Shown here: positions 1 to 8,432 of the stretch, piece by piece
Position numbering within the stretch: position 1 is the stretch's first letter
Layout: the number at the start of each line of letters is the position of its first letter
The notes under the pieces: model-generated
Databases searched by the model: none
Told to the model about the DNA's origin: nothing
Seen by the model: the letters and a program-made list of their open reading frames with translations, nothing else
Made by a program: the position numbers and the translations under genes
Origin: Clostridiales bacterium
GTDB lineage: Bacteria; Bacillota; Clostridia; Oscillospirales; UBA644
DNA length: 24,849 nt
Assembly (NCBI GenBank): GCA_003343705.1
Contig: QAKR01000037.1
Span: 1 to 24,849, forward strand
Reading direction: 5' to 3'

Positions 1-1059
1 GCGTTTATCGTCAGGGTTTTCATATCCTGTAATTTTAGTAGGATTGCAAAGAAGATTAAATTCTATTCCCTCTTCCATAGCATGTTCAACTTCTTCTTTA
101 CGTGCAGGAAGTTCTTCCATGCTGCGGCGATACACAATATAAACCTTTTCAGCACCAAGTCTCAGGGCTGTTCTTGCAGCATCCATTGCAACGTTTCCGC
201 CACCAACAACAGCAACTTTTTTTGCATGCATAATAGGTGTTTGGCTTTCAGGATTATATGATTTCATCAGGTTACTTCTGGTTAAAAATTCATTTGCCGA
301 ATAAACACCTTTAAGCGATTCGCCTTCAATACCCATAAAGCGAGGAAGGCCTGCTCCGCTGCCTATAAATACAGCTTCATAACCCATTTCGAATATTTCA
401 TCAACAGTAAGCGTTTTGCCTATAACCATATTGGTTTCAACATCAACACCTAATTGCTTTAAAGTTTCAACTTCCTTTTGCACGATAGCTTTAGGCAGTC
501 TAAATTCCGGGATTCCATAAACAAGAACTCCTCCTGCAAGATGCAGTGCTTCAAAAACCGTAACTTTATAACCTTTTTTTGCAAGATCCCCGGCACAAGT
601 AAGCCCTGCTGGGCCTGAACCCACAACAGCAACTTTATGGCCGTTTTGTTTAGGCATATCTGCAGCATCTTTACAATTTTCGTTGTGATAATCCGCAACA
701 AAACGCTCAAGTCTACCTATACCAACAGGCTCTCCTTTTATTGCACGAACACACTTACACTCACATTGAGATTCCTGAGGACAAACACGGCCGCAAACAG
801 CAGGAAGGCTTGAAGATTCAGAAATAACTTTATATGCTTGTTCAAATTCACCGTCTTTTACATATGAAATAAACTTAGGAATATTTATATTTACCGGGCA
901 GCCTGCCACACAAGGCATGTTCTTGCAGTTAAGGCAACGCGCAGCCTCATCCATTGCCATTTCTTTTGTATACCCTGTGGCAACTTCGTTAAAGTTATGC
1001 GCACGCACTTGTGCCGGCTGTGTCGGCATTTCATTTTTTTTCAAACTCATGTTAGGCAT
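1..1059 (-). CDS. nfnB: NfnB-like NADPH-binding subunit of electron-bifurcating transhydrogenase (3' end outside window)
   Basis: Cytosolic flavin/iron-sulfur oxidoreductase of the glutamate synthase small-chain-like family. Paired with nfnA it should couple NADH and reduced ferredoxin oxidation to NADP+ reduction. The frame is open from the ATG at 1059 to base 1, giving 353 residues; the family is usually about 460, so roughly the last 110 are cut off by the window edge. Visible features: an N-terminal cysteine cluster C42-x2-C45-x4-C50-x3-C54 and a second set at C89, C93, C99, C101 and C103 for [4Fe-4S] centres; an FAD-binding GSGPAG motif at 127-132; and a second dinucleotide motif GGGNVAMDAA from 246. 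The start follows AAGGAGG by about 9 nt. Its ATG shares one base with the nfnA stop (TAATG), so the two are translationally coupled. A free-standing GltD-like protein is the alternative, but the nfnA partner argues against it. Confidence 0.9.
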   Translation of the reverse strand, partial: MPNMSLKKNEMPTQPAQVRAHNFNEVATGYTKEMAMDEAARCLNCKNMPCVAGCPVNINIPKFISYVKDGEFEQAYKVISESSSLPAVCGRVCPQESQCECKCVRAIKGEPVGIGRLERFVADYHNENCKDAADMPKQNGHKVAVVGSGPAGLTCAGDLAKKGYKVTVFEALHLAGGVLVYGIPEFRLPKAIVQKEVETLKQLGVDVETNMVIGKTLTVDEIFEMGYEAVFIGSGAGLPRFMGIEGESLKGVYSANEFLTRSNLMKSYNPESQTPIMHAKKVAVVGGGNVAMDAARTALRLGAEKVYIVYRRSMEELPARKEEVEHAMEEGIEFNLLCNPTKITGYENPDDKR

Positions 1060-1907
1060 TATTTTTCTACCTCCTTATTAAAGAGGTTGCATGTTTTTTC
1101 ATAGGCATGTCGCTCAAAGTCTTTATACATTGAAGATCTCTCCATTGCCTCGTCAAAGTCTACCTCAAACCCGTCAAAATCAGGCCCGTCGACACATGCA
1201 AACTTTGTTTTTCCACCAACAGTTAGGCGGCAGCCACCGCACATCCCTGTTCCGTCAATCATAATCGGGTTCATTGAAACAGTTGTTTTAACACCATATG
1301 GTTTTGTTGTTGCAACAACAAATTTCATCATTATCAAAGGCCCAATTGTGATGACTTCATCGTAGTTTTCACCTTTTTCAATTGCTTCTTTAAGAGGAGC
1401 GGTAACAACACCCTGCTGTCCGTACGAACCATCATCAGTTATTACTGTTAATTTTTTACTTACAGCATTAAATTCATCTTCAAGAATTAATAAATCTTTA
1501 TTTCTAAAACCTATAATAGAATGAACTTCACAGCCTTGTTCGTGTAATTTTTGAGCAACAGGTAATGCTATAGCACAACCTACCCCACCACCGACAATAC
1601 AAACTTTTTTTAATCCGTCTGTTTTTGTAGGTGTACCTAAAGGCCCGACGAAATCACAAATAGAATCGCCTTCTTTAAGTTCATTTAATTTTTTTGTTGT
1701 TGCGCCGACTATTTGAAAAATTATTTTTACGGTTCCAGCTTGCCTGTCATACCCGGCAACCGTAAGCGGGATTCTTTCACCCATATCGTCAACACGAAGT
1801 ATTATAAACTGGCCCGCTTGAGCTTTTTTTGCAACAAACGGAGCTTCTATATCCATTTCTGTAACCGTTGGATTAAGCGGTTTCTTGTTTACAATTTTGT
1901 ACCCCAT
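1059..1907 (-). CDS. nfnA: NfnA-like (SudB-type) FAD/[2Fe-2S] NAD(H)-binding subunit
   Basis: 282-residue ferredoxin-NADP reductase-type subunit that partners NfnB. Visible motifs: the FAD-binding RIPLT motif at 45-49; a pyridine-nucleotide loop GGGVGCA at 106-112; and a C-terminal iron-sulfur segment with C223, C226 and C238 next to D218 and D240. In the NfnA family the [2Fe-2S] cluster is held by three cysteines and an aspartate, which fits. Length is normal for the family (about 280). The ATG is preceded by AGGAAGG at a workable distance. The gene ends in TAATG, overlapping nfnB by one base. Upstream (1931-1975) is a strong hairpin separating it from the alcohol dehydrogenase gene, 91 nt away. 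A sulfide dehydrogenase or dihydroorotate dehydrogenase electron-transfer subunit is the alternative, made unlikely by the adjacent nfnB. Confidence 0.9.
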   Translation of the reverse strand: MGYKIVNKKPLNPTVTEMDIEAPFVAKKAQAGQFIILRVDDMGERIPLTVAGYDRQAGTVKIIFQIVGATTKKLNELKEGDSICDFVGPLGTPTKTDGLKKVCIVGGGVGCAIALPVAQKLHEQGCEVHSIIGFRNKDLLILEDEFNAVSKKLTVITDDGSYGQQGVVTAPLKEAIEKGENYDEVITIGPLIMMKFVVATTKPYGVKTTVSMNPIMIDGTGMCGGCRLTVGGKTKFACVDGPDFDGFEVDFDEAMERSSMYKDFERHAYEKTCNLFNKEVEK

Positions 1908-1930
1908 AATTTTCCTTCCTTTTTTTTACA

Positions 1931-1975
1931 GTCGTACAGCGTGCGGGTTGAGCAATTCCCACACGCTGTTTCGAC
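1931..1975 (-). promoter_or_regulatory. Strong intercistronic hairpin between alcohol dehydrogenase and nfnA
   Basis: In minus-strand RNA, 1936-1947 pairs with 1958-1969 (12 bp, the pair 1944/1961 being G-U) around a 10-nt loop, and 1931-1934 pairs with 1972-1975 below a small internal loop. It is followed by an A-rich, not U-rich, stretch, so it does not look like an intrinsic terminator. It lies within about 70 nt of the nfnA start. Processing, mRNA stability or partial termination between the two genes are possible roles; none is proven. Confidence 0.6.
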
Positions 1976-1998
1976 AAGCAGAGAGTTAATTATTAAGA

Positions 1999-3216
1999 TC
2001 AGAAGTCAACTTCTGTATCGTAATAGCAGCATTTAAGCAGTTTTTCCATCTCTTCTTGACTCGGTTGACGGGGATTTGACCCTGTACAAGCATCAAGAAT
2101 TGCGTTTTTAGCAATTTCGGGAAGTCTTTCTAAGAAAACTTCTTCCGGAACAAAGCCGTTTTCGCAGGGATAACTGTCAGCACCGTAATTTTTGATACAG
2201 TGCGGTATATTTAAGTCGTCACTCATCTTTCTGAGGTAAGCGATGAGGAGTTCGATTTTTTCTTTAACACTGTTACCGCCAAGATTCATATAATCAGCTA
2301 TGGTAGCATAACGTTTTGCAGCTGTTTCGTCTTTAGCATTAAATGCAATTACTTTCGGCAAATACATGGCATTTGCAGCACCATGAATTATATGAGAGCC
2401 ATAATCTGCAAATATTGCACCTGTTTTATGAGCCATTGAGTGAACTATACCAAGTAGTGCGTTTGAAAACGACATACCGGCAAGGCACTGTGCATTGTGC
2501 ATTGAATCTCTTTTGGACATATCGCCGTTGTATGAATCAACTAAATCGTTTTGAATCATTTTTATTGCATACAGTGCAAGAGGATCTGTATAATCGCAGT
2601 TTGCAGTAGAAACATATGCTTCAACAGCGTGAGTCATAGCATCCATACCTGTGTGTGCAACAAGCTTTTTAGGCATTGTTTCTGCAAGATCAGGGTCTAC
2701 TATTGCAACGTCGGGAGTGATTTCAAAATCAGCGATAGGATATTTAATACCTTTGTTATAATCAGTAATTATTGAAAACGCCGTAACTTCAGTTGCTGTA
2801 CCGGATGTTGAAGGGATTGCACAGAAATGAGCTTTCTTTCTAAGCTTAGGAATACCGAAAACTTTGCACATCTCTTCAAATGTTATATCGGGATATTCGT
2901 ATTTTATCCACATAGCTTTTGCAGCATCTATCGGTGATCCGCCACCCATTGCGACGATCCAGTCAGGCTCAAAATCGAGCATTTCCTGTGCGCCTTTCAT
3001 AACTGTTTCTACAGACGGATCCGGTTCTATACCTTCAAACAGCTTGACTTCCATACCGGCTTCTTTAAGATATTCAACAGCCTTGTCAAGAAAACCAAAC
3101 TTCTTCATCGAGCCTCCGCCTACACAGACGATTGCTTTTTTACCTTCAAATGTTTTCAATGCCTCAAGAGCGCCTTTTCCGTGATAAAGGTCACGGGGTA
3201 ATGTAAATCTTGCCAT
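1999..3216 (-). CDS. Iron-containing alcohol dehydrogenase (butanol dehydrogenase-like)
   Basis: 405-residue cytosolic group III alcohol dehydrogenase that reduces aldehydes to alcohols with NAD(P)H, as in fermentative Clostridia. Visible motifs: the nucleotide-binding GGGSPIDAAK starting at residue 91; predicted iron ligands D192 and H196 (in DAMTH), H259 (in HSMAH) and H278 (in IHGAANA), placed by analogy with FucO. The start is set at the ATG at 3216, which has AGGAGA about 8 nt upstream. An open frame runs 23 codons further upstream (to 3285), but that extension crosses the -10 box and is lysine/arginine-rich junk. A good promoter (3274-3302) and an inverted repeat (3325-3358) lie upstream. 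The substrate cannot be read from sequence. Confidence 0.93.
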   Translation of the reverse strand: MARFTLPRDLYHGKGALEALKTFEGKKAIVCVGGGSMKKFGFLDKAVEYLKEAGMEVKLFEGIEPDPSVETVMKGAQEMLDFEPDWIVAMGGGSPIDAAKAMWIKYEYPDITFEEMCKVFGIPKLRKKAHFCAIPSTSGTATEVTAFSIITDYNKGIKYPIADFEITPDVAIVDPDLAETMPKKLVAHTGMDAMTHAVEAYVSTANCDYTDPLALYAIKMIQNDLVDSYNGDMSKRDSMHNAQCLAGMSFSNALLGIVHSMAHKTGAIFADYGSHIIHGAANAMYLPKVIAFNAKDETAAKRYATIADYMNLGGNSVKEKIELLIAYLRKMSDDLNIPHCIKNYGADSYPCENGFVPEEVFLERLPEIAKNAILDACTGSNPRQPSQEEMEKLLKCCYYDTEVDF

Positions 3217-3273
3217 CTTAATTCTCCTTTTTTTGTTTTTGCATTTTTTTGTATTTCTTTTTGCTACACGTAT

Positions 3274-3302
3274 ATAATACCACAAAAGTCACGTTTTGTA
3301 AA
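3274..3302 (-). promoter_or_regulatory. Sigma-A-type promoter of the alcohol dehydrogenase gene
   Basis: -35 TTTACA (3297-3302) and -10 TATTAT (3274-3279), each 5/6 to consensus, with exactly 17 bp between. The predicted transcript starts near 3267, giving a leader of about 50 nt to the ATG at 3216. Confidence 0.75.
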
Positions 3303-3324
3303 ATGTTTTTAAGATATATCGGTA

Positions 3325-3358
3325 TTATTGTATCGATATACCATTAGCGATACAATAA
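3325..3358. promoter_or_regulatory. Inverted-repeat candidate operator upstream of the alcohol dehydrogenase promoter
   Basis: Perfect 11-bp arms TTATTGTATCG (3325-3335) and CGATACAATAA (3348-3358) flank a 12-bp centre, and a nested palindrome TATCGATA (3331-3338) plus a further ATATCG half-site (3316-3321) overlap it. The dyad sits about 22 bp upstream of the -35 box, an activator-like position. There is no U-tract, so a terminator is unlikely. It does not match the Rex consensus (TTGTTAA-N4-TTAACAA) that would be expected for redox control. Confidence 0.5.
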
Positions 3359-3368
3359 AAATATAAAA

Positions 3369-3394
3369 AAACTGTCGCAATAAAGCGACAGTTT
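3369..3394 (-). terminator. Intrinsic terminator of the subtilase gene
   Basis: Stem 3369-3378 / 3385-3394 (10 bp, core ACTGTCGC/GCGACAGT) with a 6-nt loop, followed on the minus strand by a run of U. It sits about 30 nt past the subtilase stop codon. Confidence 0.88.
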
Positions 3395-3422
3395 CAAATA
3401 TGATTAAGCTTGAATTTATTTG

Positions 3423-5897
3423 TTATAAAGCTGCGATTTGTGCGTTTGTTCTTACATCAGGCACTATATTGATAAAAATTGCATAAGAATAACCTTCTGA
3501 ACCTGAGGGGGCATATATATGTGTATAATTCGGTATAGCACTGAAAACAGGAGCATTACGATTAATTAAAGTCACGCTGCTTGATAAACCAATTGTAGTA
3601 AGCCCATAACATTCTATAAAAGCCCCTGCTTTAATTTCTGTATTGCAGTTTGCATTATAAGGGATAACAAACTTCTGCAAAGATGTACATTTTTGGAAGG
3701 CATTGGAATCTATAAGACTTACGCCTCCATTTATATTGATATTTGCAAGATTACTGCAATTATAGAAAGCTTTTTTTCCTATAGATAAGCTTGTGCTGTT
3801 TACAGTTAACGTTGTTATTGAAAAACACCCTAAAAATGCATTATCTCCAATTGTATTAAGCGATGCAGGAAGAACAATATTGTTACCCCCGCTTCCTAAT
3901 GAAATACAAGATGTAAATGCAAAATTTCCTATTTGCGTCATAGTAGAGGGGAATGTTACGGAAGTAAGATTACTGCAAAAAGCAAAAGCATAATTTGGAA
4001 GTGAAGTTAATGTTGAAGGCATTGTTAATGTTGTTAATTTACTGTTCCCGGAAAATGCATATTCTGTCAACAATGTTGTTCCGTTAGGAATTACATATGA
4101 TTGTGAATAATATGCTTGCGGAAATTGTATTAGTGTTGTTCTGTCTTTATTAAACAAAACATCATTAAATGAAGCATAGTAAGGATTATTTGCATCTACA
4201 TTAAATCCACCGAGGTTTTTACATCCAAAAAACGCATAAGCTCCAATATTTTCAATACTGCTGGGAATTACAACCCAATTTAATTCCGAGTTTCCTGCAA
4301 ACGCAGACTCCGCTATGTTTTTAACTGCAATTCCATCAATCTCGCTAGGTATTTGAACGTAACCGTTTGCTCCTGAATAACCCGTTATTGTTTGAGTAGT
4401 AGCATTAAACTCAAAACCACCGGACGCATTATTTAATGATTTATATGTATTAACTAGACCACCTGAAAGGCACAGATTTTTAAGCCCGTCAAACTTATCG
4501 CTCCTACGCATTATAATTTGTTTAAGTTGCATACCGGTGTACACTTTATGAATAACACCAAGTGAAGACCTTACTTCTATATTCCGTGAAATTGTAAGTG
4601 CTGCCGTACCGGCAATAATAGCTGCAGCGTATGAAGTTGAGGTAGATAAATCGCCATAATAATCGTAAGGTGTCGGATTAGGAACCGTAGGCAAAATAGT
4701 TGAAAAAGCAGTTCCCCCCGGTGCAGTTATGTCAACCCACTGCCTTCCGTAATTTGATATATCTGCCGAAAAGGTATTTGCTTCATAAGGAGGATTCTGT
4801 GTGTAATTCGTTGATGTAACAGAGATAATATTATCTAAAGGATATGCTGCAGGATAGCAAGGTTGTTCACTCGCATTATCTCCGGCAGCGGCAACAAAAA
4901 GCCCAGGGTAGCTTTTAATTGCATTATACATAGAAACGCTATATGTGTCTCCAGCAAATCCACAACATAAAATAGGAATTTTTTTTGCTGTAGCATATTG
5001 AATTGCAGCTATAATTGCAGCTTCATTTATAGTCCCAAAACTATCTGAAACCTTAAGATCTGCAAGCTTTATATTCCATGTAACTCCTGCAATACCAATA
5101 CTATTATTCCCGTTTGCCGCCATAAGTCCGGCAACTTCAGTCCCGTGTCCATCATTTGTTGTTATGGAATAAGATGAAGGTAGTTGTGTATTATTATAAA
5201 AATCCCATCCGTTAATATCATTAATATATCCGTTGCCATCGTTATCTGTTGTATCACCGGGATTTTCAAGCAAATTCACCCACTGACGGCCTTGAAGATC
5301 AGGATGATTAAAATCTATACCGGTATCTATTACTCCGACAACAACAGAATCATCTCCGACAGTATCATACCATGCTGAGTTTATCTGTAATGGAATAGCA
5401 TAAGCTTGCTTTGTACTATAACAATAATATTGATCATTTGGAGTAACTCTTGCTTGTCTTATTAAATCATCATTTCCGGTAAATTTTAAATCAGCTTCGT
5501 AATGATAATTAGGTTCTGCATATACAACAACGCTGTATGAATTTAATTTTTGTATTGCAGTAAGAAGGGTTGACCTCAAACAATCATTTAAAGTAATAAT
5601 ATAGGCATCAGAAGTGTCCGTATTTGCATTTGAATAAGCAGTATAACTTGAGAACCCTGCTACAGAATTAAATGTAGAAGTTAAGTTGATTTGATATTGA
5701 GTCGTTCTTACTGAATACTGCTCCGGTGTTTCGTCTGCGGATTGTGGAGGGTTTGGAGTAACCCCTACAAGAATTGAGCTGTTTTGATAAGGTGGATTAA
5801 CTGCAAATGTTTGGTTGATTGCAAATGATGCAAAAAGAGTTGTTGTCATAGCCAGAGTTAATATAAATGCTATCGATTTCCTAAAACTTTTTACCAT
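3423..5897 (-). CDS. Secreted S8-family subtilase with C-terminal BspA-like leucine-rich repeats; active site partly degenerate
   Basis: 824-residue exported protein. Residues 1-32 form a Sec signal peptide with cleavage expected after TFA. About 40-135 resemble an inhibitor I9-like propeptide, ending in the typical VVYAEPNY. The subtilase domain (about 150-450) keeps the triad D191 (DTGIDFNHPDL), H251 (GHGTEVAG) and S422 (TSYAAAIIAG). Two hallmarks are altered: the oxyanion-hole Asn of the AAGN motif is Asp (AAAGDNA, D340), and the GTSxAAP motif reads S-T-S-Y-A-A-A, losing its Gly and Pro. From about 500 to 800 come roughly eight BspA-type repeats of the IGxxAFxxCxxLxxxxIP kind, a likely binding surface. 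No LPxTG or S-layer anchor is seen. It has its own promoter (6003-6031) and terminator. It may be an active protease with altered kinetics or a binding pseudoprotease. Confidence 0.9.
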   Translation of the reverse strand: MVKSFRKSIAFILTLAMTTTLFASFAINQTFAVNPPYQNSSILVGVTPNPPQSADETPEQYSVRTTQYQINLTSTFNSVAGFSSYTAYSNANTDTSDAYIITLNDCLRSTLLTAIQKLNSYSVVVYAEPNYHYEADLKFTGNDDLIRQARVTPNDQYYCYSTKQAYAIPLQINSAWYDTVGDDSVVVGVIDTGIDFNHPDLQGRQWVNLLENPGDTTDNDGNGYINDINGWDFYNNTQLPSSYSITTNDGHGTEVAGLMAANGNNSIGIAGVTWNIKLADLKVSDSFGTINEAAIIAAIQYATAKKIPILCCGFAGDTYSVSMYNAIKSYPGLFVAAAGDNASEQPCYPAAYPLDNIISVTSTNYTQNPPYEANTFSADISNYGRQWVDITAPGGTAFSTILPTVPNPTPYDYYGDLSTSTSYAAAIIAGTAALTISRNIEVRSSLGVIHKVYTGMQLKQIIMRRSDKFDGLKNLCLSGGLVNTYKSLNNASGGFEFNATTQTITGYSGANGYVQIPSEIDGIAVKNIAESAFAGNSELNWVVIPSSIENIGAYAFFGCKNLGGFNVDANNPYYASFNDVLFNKDRTTLIQFPQAYYSQSYVIPNGTTLLTEYAFSGNSKLTTLTMPSTLTSLPNYAFAFCSNLTSVTFPSTMTQIGNFAFTSCISLGSGGNNIVLPASLNTIGDNAFLGCFSITTLTVNSTSLSIGKKAFYNCSNLANININGGVSLIDSNAFQKCTSLQKFVIPYNANCNTEIKAGAFIECYGLTTIGLSSSVTLINRNAPVFSAIPNYTHIYAPSGSEGYSYAIFINIVPDVRTNAQIAAL

Positions 5898-5940
5898 TTA
5901 ACATCCTTCTTTCTTTTACCAAAATTCTAATTTCCTGTTT

Positions 5941-5996
5941 TTTTGTTTAAACGGATACTATTTATTTCCGTTTTTTTGACATAATCCTCCTTTATA
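5941..5996 (-). promoter_or_regulatory. Subtilase 5' leader: 5'-proximal Shine-Dalgarno and hairpin
   Basis: The predicted transcript (start near 5996) begins with AAAGGAGG, about 90 nt ahead of the real start codon, followed after 3 nt by ATGTCAAAAAAACGGAAATAA (a possible 6-codon ORF, MSKKRK) and a 7-bp hairpin AAACGGA/TCCGTTT. The SD-ATG spacing is short, so translation is doubtful. 5'-proximal SD sequences and leader stem-loops stabilise some Firmicute mRNAs, a possible role here. Confidence 0.4.
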
Positions 5997-6002
5997 AACT
6001 AC

Positions 6003-6031
6003 ATTATACATCTTAATTTGCGTTATGTCAA
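6003..6031 (-). promoter_or_regulatory. Consensus sigma-A promoter of the subtilase gene
   Basis: -35 TTGACA (6026-6031), 17-bp spacer, -10 TATAAT (6003-6008): a perfect match in both boxes. The region between it and the pnp terminator (about 6032-6231) is very AT-rich and shows no gene. Confidence 0.85.
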
Positions 6032-6231
6032 TATTTAGTTTTATTTATTTTCATATTATTTTTCTTATATTTTATTATTTTTACATTTTCAAGTTAATTA
6101 CATAATATATATTATTTTATATTTTGTCATGTAAAGAATAACAAAATTTTCATACACATTTTAGTCTTAAGAATACTTTTAATTGATATAAGTTATTAGT
6201 AAAAATATTTTAAAATAATTTTTTTACATAA

Positions 6232-6261
6232 AAAAGGAAAAGGTATATACCTTTTCCTTTT
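6232..6261 (-). terminator. Terminator of pnp
   Basis: A 30-bp perfect palindrome (centre GGTATATACC, arms AAAAGGAAAAGG/CCTTTTCCTTTT) about 18 nt past the pnp stop. In the minus-strand transcript the arm runs into UUUUUU. Confidence 0.8.
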
Positions 6262-6278
6262 ATTTTTAAACTATTTAA

Positions 6279-8405
6279 TTATTCTGCAGTTTCTTCTTTA
6301 TTTTCAGACATTTCTTTGAGAGCATCTTTGCGTGAAAGATTAATTCTACCCATTCTGTCTATTTCAACAACCTTAACCCAAATCTCATCTCCGACGCTGA
6401 CAACATCTTCAACTTTATTAACACGCTTTTCGTCAAGTTTAGAGATATGAACAAGGCCGTCTTTGCCCGGAGCGATTTCGACAAATGCGCCAAATTCCAT
6501 TATTCTTACAACTTTACCATAATAAAGTTTACCGACTTGAGGACCTTCAACAATCATTTTAATTGTTTCAAGTGCTGCTTTTCCAGAAGCTTCATCAATA
6601 TAGCAAATATATGCTTTACCATCATCTTCGATGTCGATTTTAACACCTGTGTCGGCAATGATTTTTTGAATAACTTTACCACCTGTACCGATAACTTCTC
6701 TGATTTTATCAGTAGGAATACCGTAAGTGATAATTTTGGGAGCAAAGGGAGAAAGTGTTTCACGAGGTGCGGGTATTGAATTAAGAATTACTTCATCAAT
6801 AATTTTAATTCTTCCTGCACGAGTTACTTCAAACGCTTTTTCGATCATTTCATAAGTTAAACCGTCGATTTTTATATCAACCTGAATTGAAGTAATACCC
6901 TTCTTTGTTCCGGCAACTTTAAAGTCCATGTCGCCGTAGAAGTCTTCAAGACCTTGAATGTCTATCATTGTTTCCCATTCGTCGCCTCTTGTAATAAGGC
7001 CACAAGATATACCTGCAACAGGGGCTTTGATAGGAACACCTGCATCCATAAGAGCAAGAGTAGATCCGCAAACAGAGCCCTGTGAGGTTGAACCGTTAGA
7101 GGAGAGGACCTCAGAAACAAGGCGGATTGCATACGGAAATTCTTCTTCAGACGGCAATACAGGCTCAAGAGAACGCTCTGCTAATGCACCATGACCGATT
7201 TCACGTCTTCCTGCACCGCGTGAAGATTTTGCATCGCCAACTGAATATCCAGGCATGTTATAATGATGCATATAACGTTTGCTGTCTTCATCGTCGATAC
7301 CGTCAAGCTTTTGCTTTTCAGCAACAAGACCGAGAGTAGCAATTGTTAAAACTTGTGTTTGACCACGGCTGAAAAGGCCTGATCCGTGAACACGGGGTAA
7401 AACGCCTACTTCTGCATGAAGAGGACGGATTTCATCAAGTGTTCTGCCGTCAACACGTCTATGGTCTTCGAAAAGCCATTTTCTTACGATTTCTTTTTGA
7501 AGCTTATAAAGGACTTCCCCGATAGAAGATTCTATTTCAGGGTATTTTTCTATAAGAGCTTCTACAATTTCAGCTTCTGCTCCAAGTAAGCGAGCATCAC
7601 GTATATCTTTGTCGTCTGTATCAAGGCAGTATTCAATCTTTTCATATGCAAATGTTTTTACATCGTCATATAAATCATGATCGACTTCTATTATATTATA
7701 GCTAAATTTAGGTTTGCCAATTTCAGATTGAATGCTTTTAATAAACTGGCACATCTTTTTAAGCTCTTTATGAGCTTCAATAATTCCTTTAAGCATAATA
7801 TCATCAGGAATTTCGTTAGCACCGGCTTCTATCATAACAATTTTTTCTTCAGTTGCGGCAACGGTAACAGCCATTTCTGAAGCAGCTCTTTGAGCACTTG
7901 TGGGATTAAAAACATATTCTCCGTCTACATATCCCAATGAAAGTCCGGCAACAGGGCCGTTCCAGGGAATATCAGAAATTGATATAGCAATAGATGCGCC
8001 AATCATGGCAGCAATCTCCGGCGGATAATCGTTATCAACAGCCATAAGAGTTGTTGAAACAACAACATCATTGCGCATGTCTTTGGGGAAAAGCGGACGG
8101 AAAGGACGGTCTATAACACGTGAAGCAAGAATTGCTTTTTCCGAAGGCTTGCCCTCTCTTTTAAGAAATCCACCCGGTATTTTACCGACGCTGTAAAGTT
8201 TTTCCTCATAATCAACGGCTAAAGGGAAATAGTCTATACCGTCACGAGGTTTTGCAGAAGCAGTTGCTGTTGCCAAAACACAGGTATCACCGTATCTAAT
8301 CATACAAGAGCCGTTTGCAAGCCCTGCAAATTTACCTGTTTCAACAACAAGAGGTCTACCTGCAAATGTTGTTTCAAAAGTTCGTTCGTTTGCGTAAATG
8401 TCCAT
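6279..8405 (-). CDS. pnp: Polyribonucleotide nucleotidyltransferase (PNPase)
   Basis: 708-residue 3'-5' phosphorolytic exoribonuclease of RNA decay, a homotrimer in the cytosol; full length for the family (about 700). Domain order: first RNase PH domain (from FAGRPLVVETGKFA, about 14-145), alpha-helical linker, second RNase PH domain with FYGDMDFKVAGT carrying catalytic aspartates, then a KH domain with its GTGG loop (about 555-615) and an S1 RNA-binding domain (GKLYYGKVVRIMEFGAFVEI onward, about 622-690). It ends in a short acidic tail. The ATG at 8405 has AGGAGA about 10 nt upstream. The gene lies directly downstream of rpsO, as in most bacteria, separated by a terminator-like hairpin and a long leader hairpin (8433-8528). 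Confidence 0.97.
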   Translation of the reverse strand: MDIYANERTFETTFAGRPLVVETGKFAGLANGSCMIRYGDTCVLATATASAKPRDGIDYFPLAVDYEEKLYSVGKIPGGFLKREGKPSEKAILASRVIDRPFRPLFPKDMRNDVVVSTTLMAVDNDYPPEIAAMIGASIAISISDIPWNGPVAGLSLGYVDGEYVFNPTSAQRAASEMAVTVAATEEKIVMIEAGANEIPDDIMLKGIIEAHKELKKMCQFIKSIQSEIGKPKFSYNIIEVDHDLYDDVKTFAYEKIEYCLDTDDKDIRDARLLGAEAEIVEALIEKYPEIESSIGEVLYKLQKEIVRKWLFEDHRRVDGRTLDEIRPLHAEVGVLPRVHGSGLFSRGQTQVLTIATLGLVAEKQKLDGIDDEDSKRYMHHYNMPGYSVGDAKSSRGAGRREIGHGALAERSLEPVLPSEEEFPYAIRLVSEVLSSNGSTSQGSVCGSTLALMDAGVPIKAPVAGISCGLITRGDEWETMIDIQGLEDFYGDMDFKVAGTKKGITSIQVDIKIDGLTYEMIEKAFEVTRAGRIKIIDEVILNSIPAPRETLSPFAPKIITYGIPTDKIREVIGTGGKVIQKIIADTGVKIDIEDDGKAYICYIDEASGKAALETIKMIVEGPQVGKLYYGKVVRIMEFGAFVEIAPGKDGLVHISKLDEKRVNKVEDVVSVGDEIWVKVVEIDRMGRINLSRKDALKEMSENKEETAE

Positions 8406-8432
8406 TTTTTTGGTTCTCCTTTATTTATGATT

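Noticed and set aside
459..710. 83-codon minus-strand frame inside nfnB
   Set aside because: Out of frame within the clearly coding, conserved nfnB sequence.
3217..3285. 23-codon N-terminal extension of the alcohol dehydrogenase frame
   Set aside because: It crosses the -10 box, lacks its own ribosome binding site, and the ATG at 3216 has a good SD and the family start.
6447..6779. 110-codon plus-strand frame opposite pnp
   Set aside because: Antisense shadow of a conserved gene, with no SD and low-complexity Phe/Asn/Cys composition.
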